A DNA stretch of 13,190 nt from assembly GCA_946803715.1 (NCBI GenBank), contig CAMPET010000409.1, forward strand, positions 1 through 13,190. Reading direction: 5' to 3'. Of this stretch, positions 5,831 through 13,190 are shown piece by piece; the first letter of the stretch is position 1; each line of letters begins with the position of its first letter. The position numbers were made by a program, and so were the translations under genes. The notes beneath the pieces are model-generated. The model was not told the origin of the DNA. It saw nothing but the letters and a program-made list of their open reading frames with translations, and ran no database searches. The stretch comes from Beroe ovata. Its lineage: Eukaryota > Ctenophora > Nuda > Beroida > Beroidae.

Positions 5831-8134
5831 ATGCTCGACGAAGAAGATGATTCGGATGGGAAGAAGACTCCGCCTCGTGTTGTAAGTGCTGTTTTGTCCC
5901 CCGTTGTTCGCCCATTGGTGGACTACCCCTGTACTCCCGTTTTACCATCCCGGGGCAGTAGTAGTAGCAGTGGGGGGTCGGTCAATGGGGAAGGTACAGC
6001 TAGATCTCACAGTTCACCACCAGGTGAGGGTAAGTCACCGTCACGAGGGAGGAGGGCTAGAGGAAGGCCAGCTAAGTCACAATCCACAGGGAGGCGTGGT
6101 AGACCTAGGAAATCATCCACAGATTCATCCAGCGCCTCATCCACAGACACCTCACCCGCTCCACGTGCTAGGGGACGACGGGGGAGGCCCCCGAAGTCCA
6201 GGTCACCTGCCACTCACACACGCACAGAGGATGTATCGCCTGTACGCAGTACTGTTAGTTCGTCTGTTCTCGATTCACAAGGATTTCGTGTTCCAACACC
6301 AGTAAAGAGTAGAAGTAGAAGGAGTAGTGCCAGTAGTGTCGTCAGTGATGATGGAATGAGACTTGGAGAGTCAGCAGGAACCTATTGTGTGCAGGGAAAT
6401 GCTACTCAGCCCCAAACTCCGACATTGTCTCAGGCGGCACTGCTGGAAGTAGAGTTAGACTGTGTACAAGCACTAGATGTAATTGAGTGTCTAAACTCGG
6501 ATGGTGAACCATTTGACTCCTTTCCATCTGAGTCAGGCGGTTCATCAGACGTCAGTTTACCGGGACGGGATGAGGGGCTTGCTACCCCATCATCGAGTGA
6601 GCGCAGCTCATTCAGGAGAAGTAGTGCTAGGATTAGGGCCAGGAGTGGGGTCACTCCTGACGTCTGCGCAGGGTCGACACGGTCGGGGGTAACTCCTGGG
6701 ATTGCAGCTCTCCGTGGCACAGGGTCCTGCAGAAGTTCTGGTGGTGGTAGTGCAATGGGCTTAAGTGATAGACCGTCATCGAAGCGTAAAGTAGTTGCAC
6801 TGTCCGATGATAGAGATGATGATGATGATAAGTTAAATAAGATCCCACCTAAGGCCCGCCGCCGGGTCCTTAGTTCTAGCAGTGAAGGCTCGGTTCCCAT
6901 CTCATCGAGTCTGTCCCAGTCTGCAGGAGTAAGAGGAAGTAGTGACTGGCGATTCACTTCTGGCCAAAGTGATGTTGCCATGTCATCTATGCCCCCTTCT
7001 CCGAGGACGAGGTCAGGATCAGAGGTGGGTTCAGAGCTGGATTTGGATGAGCTTAATGTTAACTTCGATGACCTAAGTGATGTTAGTTCTAACTTTTCTT
7101 TGTCTGCCGCCACCACCAGGCTATCTGTAGCGTCCCGAGAACCGTTACCTCCCCGAGGCAAGGAGAGGGCGGTTCGTGACTCAGAGACTCATGAAACGGA
7201 GGAGCCCCCTGTCAAGCTACCTGGTGTTCGGGGTAGGGTTGTGGGGAGAATTTCGATGGGTAGTCAGCCGGGGAGGAGTGGGCTGGATGTCATCACTGTG
7301 GGCATACCTACACCAGGGGCCCACATTGGTGGTATTCGGGACACTGTTTCCGGGGTGACAGACAGGGTGCAGGAGCCCGGGCGGGGTCGTGGTCGCGCAC
7401 GTGCAAGCACCACTTTGGTGCGGGGTGGTGAGAGCTCTGAAATTGGGAAGGGGCGGGAGATCGCAGATACGACCTCTGGGGAGAGTGAAGGGAGTTTCAC
7501 AGACGCGTCCATGTGCTCATCACACACGTCCCTATTAACTGATGAGCATGTGAATGTGTCTCCTGGTGGAGCAAAGATCACTTTCTCACAGGGGAGTACT
7601 GTGAGAGGTAGTACGCGAGGCCGTGGTCGACCCCGCAGTCGTAGGCGTAGGACTAAGCGTGGTATGACAGAGACTGATGCACAGCATAGACGTAGGAGAG
7701 TATCAGGAGTGGGAGAAATTAGATCACAGCGTAGTGATGTAGAAGTAGACGAGGAACGCAAGCGCGAGCGTGAACGTTTGCGGGAGCGTCGTTCTCAGGA
7801 ACATCCCGATCAGACATCGCAGAGGTTGAGTGATAATACTTATCGCAATGCTGCTGTGGTTGATGATTTGGATGTTGGTGGGCTCGACGCTAGAAGGGAT
7901 GCACACAACCTTTCACAAAACCGCATCCGCGCGAGCCAAGGTCCATCTGGACGGCGATCTGAGTACGATGATCGTAATGCATCACGTAGTCAACGTCGTA
8001 CAAATGAGACTGAGGAAGAGGCTGCTGCACGTAGGGCCGCGCGAAATGAGGCGGACCAACGGAGACGGGCGGAAGAACGTGCCCGCGAGATGAGGGACGA
8101 GGCAGAGAGACAAAGGAATTCCCGGCCTGAAGGT
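5831..8134 (+). other. N-terminal AT-hook / Ser-Arg-rich region of the RepHel protein
   Basis: Residues 1-768 precede all recognisable Helitron domains. Visible GRP-core AT-hooks lie at residues 77-80 (RGRP), 90-94 (GRPRK), 118-122 (GRPPK) and 599-605 (GRPRSRR), with a further RG-rich patch near 516-525. Between them is low-complexity Ser-rich sequence, an acidic Asp run followed by a basic KARRR patch (a nuclear-localisation-like cluster, near residue 330-345), and two copies of RSGVTP close together. Residues about 638-660 and 725-768 are extremely charged (Arg/Glu/Ala) and look like a long helix or coiled coil. AT-hooks bind the minor groove of AT-rich DNA; that this region targets chromatin or element ends is inference. 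It could also be a captured host segment or simply a family-specific disordered tail. Confidence 0.75.
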
Positions 8135-11100
8135 GCCACTGCATGGGGCTTTGATGCAATGACTGAATGGAATGATGCCATGCGTTGGAACACAGGAGAT
8201 CGGACCCGAGTCTGTGATCACTGTGGTGCACTAGATTTCCTTGACCGCCTATACAAGTCCAAGGGCTTTAGCTTCTACCGTACATGTTGCATGAATGGCA
8301 AAGTGCTCCTAACATCTGCACAGCGTCCTAAGGCCACGCCTACTTACATTAAGTCAATCTTTGATGGCACCTTACAACCTGTTAATGGGCAGAGGGCTGA
8401 TGTTGCTGAGGCCACATTTAGAAGTGCCAGGACGCTTAATCATGCTACCCAGATGGCCTCTATCCAATGCAAGCTTAAGAGCACTCCTGGACTCTCTCTG
8501 CCAATGGTGAAAATAGGTGGTTCCATTTACCATAACGTCAACAGAGTCGCTAATGCCGATCCTGATAAGCGGCCTGTCATGGGACAGACCTATTATCTTG
8601 GAGGAGCTGAGGCTGCTGGCGCCGGCTTTAACCGGCGTGGGCCTGTTCGACCTGGTGGTGCCCCTTGGGACTATCTCGATCCAATCGTTCATCGGAACGT
8701 ACGGCACGAACTTGAAACTCATCATCCGTTGGTCCGGCTCTACACAAATTTATACGACACGTTTTACCAGGCTCAGGGCGAGTCAAGCGCGAACGCGACG
8801 ATGGGAATACGGTTTGTTAGTGGCAGGTCATCTCGCACTAATATTGATCAGCCTGATGTTCCGGATCCTGTTCAGGTCACTGGCGTTTACCAAGGGGACG
8901 CCAATGGCTTGCCGGTGGCTCCAGACTTTGCAGTATGCCCCTCTGCTGACGTTTGGCAAAACCACTATACAGGTCCGGAGCGTTGGGTTACTCATCATGC
9001 TTTGACGGTACTCGATTCACGTGGTAATGAACCAAATTTGGGGCAACATGCTGTGGAACAGATAAGTGAAGCCGACTTAGAAGCATGCCCAGAGAATGTT
9101 AGTAAACCTGTTCCACCTCCTCTTATTAAGGTTAGAAGAAGCTCTGGGGACTTTGATAGATCGAGAAAGTTTGGTTATAAATTGGATCAGGATTGCATAG
9201 TTAGATTTCTGGAATTTCGGCACATGGTCCCGCGACCTCCTACTGCATATTTCCGAGTTCTTGATCCCTTCCCTGATTATCCCTATCTGAACCGTGATGC
9301 ACAGGGCAATGAATACGAAGAGGTTGATGGAGGAATCTTAGTGCAGGCCATGGATGGTAGACAGCATACATTTGGCCCCATGTTATTTGAATCTAGAGAG
9401 CACTGGAGTGGCACGCCTCCAACCATCGCTGGCTACACTACTCATTTCCGGAGACGTGCTTTACCACTTCGTGTCGTGACCGGGTATGAAACTATTAGCT
9501 ACCTCAATCCGCACCTCAACGCCCTAACGTACCCCATTGCGTTTCCATGTGGTGAAGAGGGGTGGAAAGAAAAGCTACTTCATTCTGATCCCGGTGCAAG
9601 CAATCGAACACGGAAGTACGTCACCATGAAGGAGTATGCTGGAGCCATTCTGGCATATCGGCCCGGATTAAGTAGCCCCATTAATACTGATTATTCGCAC
9701 TTGCATAGCACTGGGCCAATCTTCCAACAGTTTTGCATAGATTTGCACATCCGGGCCGAGGATAATGACCTATCATTTATTAGAAAGAATCCTGGCAAGT
9801 TCCATAAGCGTGCCGGCCGGCTAAGAGACCTCCAAAACCGAATTCGTGGTAATGTTAATCCCGGGGATGAAGGAACAGCACCTGGCACACCGATAGTTTT
9901 ACCATCTAATTACCCGGGATCTGCAGAATGGTTCAGGACTGGCTTTGATAATGCGATGACTGTTGCAGAGCACTTTTCTCACAATAACCTGTTCGTCACC
10001 TTTACTTTTAATCCTCACCATCCTAACTTCCGAAACCTAATAGGTGACGACCGACATTACTTGCATAGGCCAGATCTCATCGCAAAACTGTTCAGGCTTC
10101 AGATGGCAGAGTTTAGTAGGGATATGTGGGAAGGGAAAATTTTCGGTAAGGTTAAGCACGAAATTTACGTGATCGAGTACCAACATGGCGGCTTACCGCA
10201 TTCCCATCACGTGTTTTGGCTGGAGAATAGACCCACAACTGCGCAGATGGACAGCATTACATGCGCGGAGATCCCAGACCCCAGCTGCACGGAATTGTAT
10301 GAATTTGTGCTCGGCACGCACATTCACAAGTGCAGTACCCGACCAGGACGGTGTCGGGCTAAGGTGGACAAGGACGGTCCACAACCTCACTTGCGGTGTG
10401 ATGACGGCTTTCCTAAGCCGTTCAATGAGTATAGCCGTATTGATGATAGAGGAATGCCCGTGTACCGTAGGAGAGACACGGGGGAACATCCCATTCCCAA
10501 TACCACCAAACGTACGAGCAATCGGTGGGTTGTGCCCTACAACCCTTATCTGTCACTCAAGTATCGTGTCCACATTAATGTTGAACTGTGTTTTACTGTA
10601 CGAGCTATTAAGTATCTGTTCAAGTATATGTGGAAGGGATATGTTAGGGCCAGCCTCGAGCTTGAGAGGACAATCGATCACATTCGGCAGTACATTGAGG
10701 GACGTGCTCTTTGTGCTGCTGAAGCGTGTTGGTTGATCTTCAGGTTCCCCCGGGCTTATAACAGCTGTACCGTGGTCGAGCTGAAAGTCCACCTCCCCGG
10801 GGAGGAACGTATGACTATCGACGAGACCATGGATATTCGCGATCAGGTGGAGTCTGGGATCTCGGGGTCTACTCTCACAGCCTATTTGGGTGCTAATCGT
10901 CCTGATGCACCGTACTGTGGCTTGGTGGCTGGGAAGACGTACATCCGGGCGTGTACTGATATGAGATTCGATTATGCAACACGGTCCTTAAAACCGTATT
11001 CTAAAGCACCTGTCCAGGTTAAGCTCTGTCGTTTGCAAAATGTGAGCGTCAGAAGCCGGGAGAGGTTCTTCCTGAGAATGCTGCTTAAAATTGTGACCGA

Positions 11101-13063
11101 CTGCTATACATTTGAAATGATACGCACCTATAATGATGTTGTCTATCCTACTTTCCAAGCGTGCGTATCTGCAAGGGGCTTACTAGCCGATAGTACTGCA
11201 TGGAGACTATCAATACAGGAAGCTGATGCAATGGGTGCTTCCCCCTTCCAACTTAGACGAATGTTTATCATCATAATTGTCATGAATACTGATGTGGCTT
11301 GCAGAGACCTTTGGGAGCAGTTTAAGCAGCCTCTTAGCGAAGATTACTTTCGTGCTATGAGGGATGGGGAGAGGGATTGGGAGGTTGCTTATCAGTTGTC
11401 ACTCCGTGACATAGAGCACGTGCTAATCGAATCTCATAACCGGACACTGGATGAATACGATCTGCCCACCGTTACCATCAACCTGGCGGGCGTGAACTTG
11501 GGCGTCAGTGTTCCGCTCCCAGGTCAGTCTGCTGCCGTCGACCGTGATGCTGCACAGACTCTGTATCAGAGTCGGTACAGTGTCATGACACACGAACAAC
11601 GGGCCATCGTGGACCGGGTATTTGACTTCATCAATGGACCGTACGGCTGGGAACAGGTACGGGACTTTGATGCAAATGGCCGGTTCATGTTCGTGGAGGC
11701 GGCAGCAGGCACGGGCAAGACGTACACGATCAATACCATCATTGCTCGGCTGCAGGCTGAGAACATCCCCTTCCTCGCCACAGCAATGACCGGTATTGCC
11801 TCACTACTCATCACAACAGGGCGGACTACACACTCCACTTTCAAAATCCCGATACCCTGTTCCCATGGGGATAAGTGTGATGTCCCGGCAGACACCCCCT
11901 TGGGACGGTTATTGCGAAGTTGTAAGTTCTTTTGCGTGGATGAGGGATCGATGATGACCCAGTTTCAACTTGATGCCGTTGACCGCCTCCTCCGGGATAT
12001 AACTGGAAATAGACGAGTGCCATTCGGTGGTAAAACATTTGTGGTCATGGGCCAATTTAACCAGACACTGTGCGTTGTTCCCGGGGCAACTGATCATGAA
12101 ATCCTTAATACCTGCATGTTTAGTCACACTAATCTCTGGCCCAAAGTTAGACGGTACACTCTTACTCAGAACATGCGAGCAGATGCTGCCCAGCCCGATG
12201 TCCAGCAATGGTATCAGTGGCTGGAAGCAGTGGGGAATGGCACTCTTGCTTCTAACTTACCTAATGCATTGCCCGGTCAAATCGACGTCCCGGAGGAGTG
12301 TCGGTCAATCAATCTCGACACTGGGGATATTATCGGGGAGGTTTTCGGTGAAAATTTCGAGGAGGATGAAACAGGAGCAATTCTTGCTCCGCTAAATATC
12401 GACATTGACAGCAAAAATATCGAAATTCTAGACAGCAGGGTCCCAGGCCCTAAATCCACTAAAACCGCACTAAACCAGATTAGATGGGATCCTGCTGATG
12501 GGGCTGAACCCTACGTGTCCCCCGAAGAACTAGGCCAAGTGCACGTAGGTAGTCTTCCTCCTCACGAGCTGCACCTCAAGGTTGGTGCTATAGTCATGCT
12601 TATTCGGAACCTAGACAGTCGGCGTGGCTTGATGAATGGTATTAGACTAAGGGTAGTTGACATTGGAGAGCATGTTGTAAAGGTTCGAATTTTGGTAGGC
12701 GATAACCGGGGTGAAGAGGCCTTCATCCCGCGTATAACTATGGATTTGACAGCCACGCAAGCCCGTAATATGGGTTTTAACATGAGCAGGACACAGTTTC
12801 CCCTGAAACTGGCTTGGGCAATCACAATCAACAAGGCACAAGGGCAGACACTCGAGCGAGTTGGGCTTATGTTACCACAGCCAGTCTTTTCGCACGGCCA
12901 GTTTTATGTTGCAGTTAGTAGGTGCCGAGGATTTCGATCCCTCACAGTTGCGATTCGCGATTGTCCTGGTCAACAACACCATAACTCTGGTGGAGTTACC
13001 ATGAACGTCGTGATTCCTGACCTCGAGGAGATCGTTTGGGGCGGCAACCTGGGCTTCCGATAG
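5831..13063 (+). CDS. Helitron transposase (RepHel) with long AT-hook-bearing N-terminal extension
   Basis: This 2410-residue ORF encodes a rolling-circle (Helitron) transposase, expected to nick one DNA strand, bind its 5' end covalently and unwind the element in the nucleus. Seen in order: Ser/Arg-rich extension with AT-hooks (1-770); zinc-finger-like C795-x2-C798...C819-C820 followed by GKV; Helitron N-terminal signatures including YPIAFPCGEEGW (about 1234-1245); Rep motif FVTFTFNP (1388-1395); HUH motif GLPHSH with H1457 and H1459; Y2 pair Y1595/Y1599 in YLFKYMWKG; Pif1-type helicase (about 1916-2400). Canonical animal RepHel proteins are commonly about 1400-1600 residues, so the excess is N-terminal. 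The start is the first ATG after an in-frame stop at 5816 and has G at -3; an upstream exon or an alternative start cannot be excluded. No OTU, endonuclease or other C-terminal domain follows the helicase. Family assignment is very secure; activity is not shown. Confidence 0.94.
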   Translation: MLDEEDDSDGKKTPPRVVSAVLSPVVRPLVDYPCTPVLPSRGSSSSSGGSVNGEGTARSHSSPPGEGKSPSRGRRARGRPAKSQSTGRRGRPRKSSTDSSSASSTDTSPAPRARGRRGRPPKSRSPATHTRTEDVSPVRSTVSSSVLDSQGFRVPTPVKSRSRRSSASSVVSDDGMRLGESAGTYCVQGNATQPQTPTLSQAALLEVELDCVQALDVIECLNSDGEPFDSFPSESGGSSDVSLPGRDEGLATPSSSERSSFRRSSARIRARSGVTPDVCAGSTRSGVTPGIAALRGTGSCRSSGGGSAMGLSDRPSSKRKVVALSDDRDDDDDKLNKIPPKARRRVLSSSSEGSVPISSSLSQSAGVRGSSDWRFTSGQSDVAMSSMPPSPRTRSGSEVGSELDLDELNVNFDDLSDVSSNFSLSAATTRLSVASREPLPPRGKERAVRDSETHETEEPPVKLPGVRGRVVGRISMGSQPGRSGLDVITVGIPTPGAHIGGIRDTVSGVTDRVQEPGRGRGRARASTTLVRGGESSEIGKGREIADTTSGESEGSFTDASMCSSHTSLLTDEHVNVSPGGAKITFSQGSTVRGSTRGRGRPRSRRRRTKRGMTETDAQHRRRRVSGVGEIRSQRSDVEVDEERKRERERLRERRSQEHPDQTSQRLSDNTYRNAAVVDDLDVGGLDARRDAHNLSQNRIRASQGPSGRRSEYDDRNASRSQRRTNETEEEAAARRAARNEADQRRRAEERAREMRDEAERQRNSRPEGATAWGFDAMTEWNDAMRWNTGDRTRVCDHCGALDFLDRLYKSKGFSFYRTCCMNGKVLLTSAQRPKATPTYIKSIFDGTLQPVNGQRADVAEATFRSARTLNHATQMASIQCKLKSTPGLSLPMVKIGGSIYHNVNRVANADPDKRPVMGQTYYLGGAEAAGAGFNRRGPVRPGGAPWDYLDPIVHRNVRHELETHHPLVRLYTNLYDTFYQAQGESSANATMGIRFVSGRSSRTNIDQPDVPDPVQVTGVYQGDANGLPVAPDFAVCPSADVWQNHYTGPERWVTHHALTVLDSRGNEPNLGQHAVEQISEADLEACPENVSKPVPPPLIKVRRSSGDFDRSRKFGYKLDQDCIVRFLEFRHMVPRPPTAYFRVLDPFPDYPYLNRDAQGNEYEEVDGGILVQAMDGRQHTFGPMLFESREHWSGTPPTIAGYTTHFRRRALPLRVVTGYETISYLNPHLNALTYPIAFPCGEEGWKEKLLHSDPGASNRTRKYVTMKEYAGAILAYRPGLSSPINTDYSHLHSTGPIFQQFCIDLHIRAEDNDLSFIRKNPGKFHKRAGRLRDLQNRIRGNVNPGDEGTAPGTPIVLPSNYPGSAEWFRTGFDNAMTVAEHFSHNNLFVTFTFNPHHPNFRNLIGDDRHYLHRPDLIAKLFRLQMAEFSRDMWEGKIFGKVKHEIYVIEYQHGGLPHSHHVFWLENRPTTAQMDSITCAEIPDPSCTELYEFVLGTHIHKCSTRPGRCRAKVDKDGPQPHLRCDDGFPKPFNEYSRIDDRGMPVYRRRDTGEHPIPNTTKRTSNRWVVPYNPYLSLKYRVHINVELCFTVRAIKYLFKYMWKGYVRASLELERTIDHIRQYIEGRALCAAEACWLIFRFPRAYNSCTVVELKVHLPGEERMTIDETMDIRDQVESGISGSTLTAYLGANRPDAPYCGLVAGKTYIRACTDMRFDYATRSLKPYSKAPVQVKLCRLQNVSVRSRERFFLRMLLKIVTDCYTFEMIRTYNDVVYPTFQACVSARGLLADSTAWRLSIQEADAMGASPFQLRRMFIIIIVMNTDVACRDLWEQFKQPLSEDYFRAMRDGERDWEVAYQLSLRDIEHVLIESHNRTLDEYDLPTVTINLAGVNLGVSVPLPGQSAAVDRDAAQTLYQSRYSVMTHEQRAIVDRVFDFINGPYGWEQVRDFDANGRFMFVEAAAGTGKTYTINTIIARLQAENIPFLATAMTGIASLLITTGRTTHSTFKIPIPCSHGDKCDVPADTPLGRLLRSCKFFCVDEGSMMTQFQLDAVDRLLRDITGNRRVPFGGKTFVVMGQFNQTLCVVPGATDHEILNTCMFSHTNLWPKVRRYTLTQNMRADAAQPDVQQWYQWLEAVGNGTLASNLPNALPGQIDVPEECRSINLDTGDIIGEVFGENFEEDETGAILAPLNIDIDSKNIEILDSRVPGPKSTKTALNQIRWDPADGAEPYVSPEELGQVHVGSLPPHELHLKVGAIVMLIRNLDSRRGLMNGIRLRVVDIGEHVVKVRILVGDNRGEEAFIPRITMDLTATQARNMGFNMSRTQFPLKLAWAITINKAQGQTLERVGLMLPQPVFSHGQFYVAVSRCRGFRSLTVAIRDCPGQQHHNSGGVTMNVVIPDLEEIVWGGNLGFR
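8213..8299 (+). other. Zinc-finger-like motif of Helitron proteins (CxxC...CC-x2-GKV)
   Basis: Residues 795-825 carry C795-x2-C798-G-A, about 20 residues, then C819-C820-M-N-G-K-V. This is the characteristic cysteine motif that opens the conserved portion of many Helitron proteins, and it marks where the family-typical protein begins here. Metal binding is inferred from the cysteine pattern only. Confidence 0.8.
9890..10660 (+). other. HUH (Rep) endonuclease core of the Helitron transposase
   Basis: The core starts near the conserved I-V-L-P block (residues 1355-1358), then the first Rep strand FVTFTFNPHHP (1388-1398). The metal-binding HUH motif is H1457-S1458-H1459 within GGLPHSHHVFWL. A Cys/His cluster follows (H1497, H1499, C1501, C1508, C1523, then GFPKPF). 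The two catalytic tyrosines expected for Y2 HUH transposases are Y1595 and Y1599. Many Helitrons read TCNP-x-W after the first strand; here it is TFNPHH, a family-specific variation. All catalytic residues expected for nicking and strand transfer are present. Confidence 0.9.
11576..13030 (+). other. Pif1-family SF1B helicase domain of the Helitron transposase
   Basis: The domain runs from the Q-motif-like THEQRAIVDRV (residues about 1919-1929) to the end of the protein. Visible motifs: Walker A AAAGTGKT (1957-1964), Walker B VDEGSM with D2037/E2038, motif III as GQFNQTLCVVPG (2074-2085), NMR motif QNMRA (2113-2117), LKVGAIVML (2249-2257) with a downstream NGIRL, TINKAQGQTL (2332-2341) and FYVAVSR (2358-2364). 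This 5'-to-3' helicase type would unwind the nicked strand. The motif III Asp usual in GDFRQ-x-LPV is Gln here, and Pro is Cys; the Gln of the motif (Q2078) is kept. Confidence 0.92.
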
Positions 13064-13190
13064 ATGCACCATGTTTTCCAATATCTAGGGCTGTGGTAAC
13101 ACTTGATAATAGACTGCACACAAGCATGCAACATAACTGTCTTGAGCACTATAACCAGAGCATCACTTTATCAGCATGATCATAATGGCA
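13064..13190. other. 3' flank of RepHel gene, no poly(A) signal or Helitron end seen
   Basis: The 127 bases after the stop have no AATAAA and no hairpin followed by CTRR. They are presumably 3' untranslated sequence still inside the element. Confidence 0.5.

Larger units (their letters stand above)
5831..13190 (+). mobile_element. Helitron (autonomous, canonical RepHel type); both termini undetermined
   Basis: The element is defined by its transposase gene; only the coding core and trailing sequence to the window end can be assigned with confidence. Canonical Helitrons start with TC, end with a short hairpin followed by CTRR, and insert between A and T without target duplication. After the stop codon only one CTAG is found (13085), with no hairpin before it, so the 3' end is probably outside the window. 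The true 5' end must lie upstream of 5831 and was not fixed. The reading frame has no stops or frameshifts, which argues against an old decayed copy. Confidence 0.7.

Noticed and set aside
6430-7161. 243-codon minus-strand ORF inside the RepHel N-terminal region
   Set aside because: Shadow of serine-rich low-complexity coding sequence on the other strand; its Ser/Leu-rich peptide is typical of such shadows.
12900-13063. OTU or endonuclease domain of Helentron type at the C-terminus
   Set aside because: The protein stops about 45 residues after the last helicase motif; no such domain is present there or elsewhere in the ORF.
13085-13088. CTAG as the Helitron 3' end
   Set aside because: No short hairpin lies in the bases before it and the next base is G rather than T.

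Overview
The window reads as nuclear DNA of an animal, most likely an invertebrate. Reasons: a tRNA-derived SINE-like head, minisatellites and many diverged interspersed repeats, CCAAT/E-box and RFX-type promoter motifs, splice-site-like sequences, and no bacterial gene packing. Single N bases at 1034, 1262 and 2816 suggest a draft assembly. The species cannot be named from sequence alone; an early-branching marine animal is a guess.

Layout. Bases 1-5830 hold no convincing protein gene. From left to right: a mosaic of short shuffled inverted and direct repeats with hairpins (147-700); a small repeat island with a perfect 27-bp tandem duplication between inverted arms (about 1070-1199), flanked by two copies of a ~45-bp module that recurs at 2452; TGTACA-rich simple sequence (1641-1885); a 38-bp minisatellite (2095-2297); a SINE-like tRNA head (2715-2785); three copies of a fixed-spacing CCAAT-box/E-box module, one leftward (2518-2542) and two rightward (3168-3235); a palindromic RFX X-box (3711-3724); a heavily diverged ~355-bp tandem repeat (4043 to about 5000); and a 74-bp tandem duplication (5479-5622).

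The only supported gene is a 2410-codon uninterrupted ORF at 5831-13063. It encodes a Helitron rolling-circle transposase (RepHel). It has a CxxC...CC zinc-finger-like motif, a Helitron N-terminal domain, an HUH nuclease with a Y2 tyrosine pair, and a C-terminal Pif1-family helicase with recognisable motifs. No OTU or apurinic endonuclease domain is seen, so it resembles canonical Helitrons more than Helentrons.

The unusual part is an N-terminal extension of about 770 residues, rich in Ser/Arg, with three clustered AT-hooks and a fourth downstream, acidic and basic patches, and a charged predicted coiled coil. This looks like a chromatin- or DNA-binding module placed ahead of the transposase. 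The intact frame suggests a young or constrained element. Neither terminus of the Helitron could be fixed, and the 3' end (hairpin plus CTRR) probably lies beyond the window. A strong-context four-codon uORF and a branchpoint-acceptor-like sequence sit just before the start, so the transcript may begin further upstream, possibly at the CCAAT/E-box promoter.
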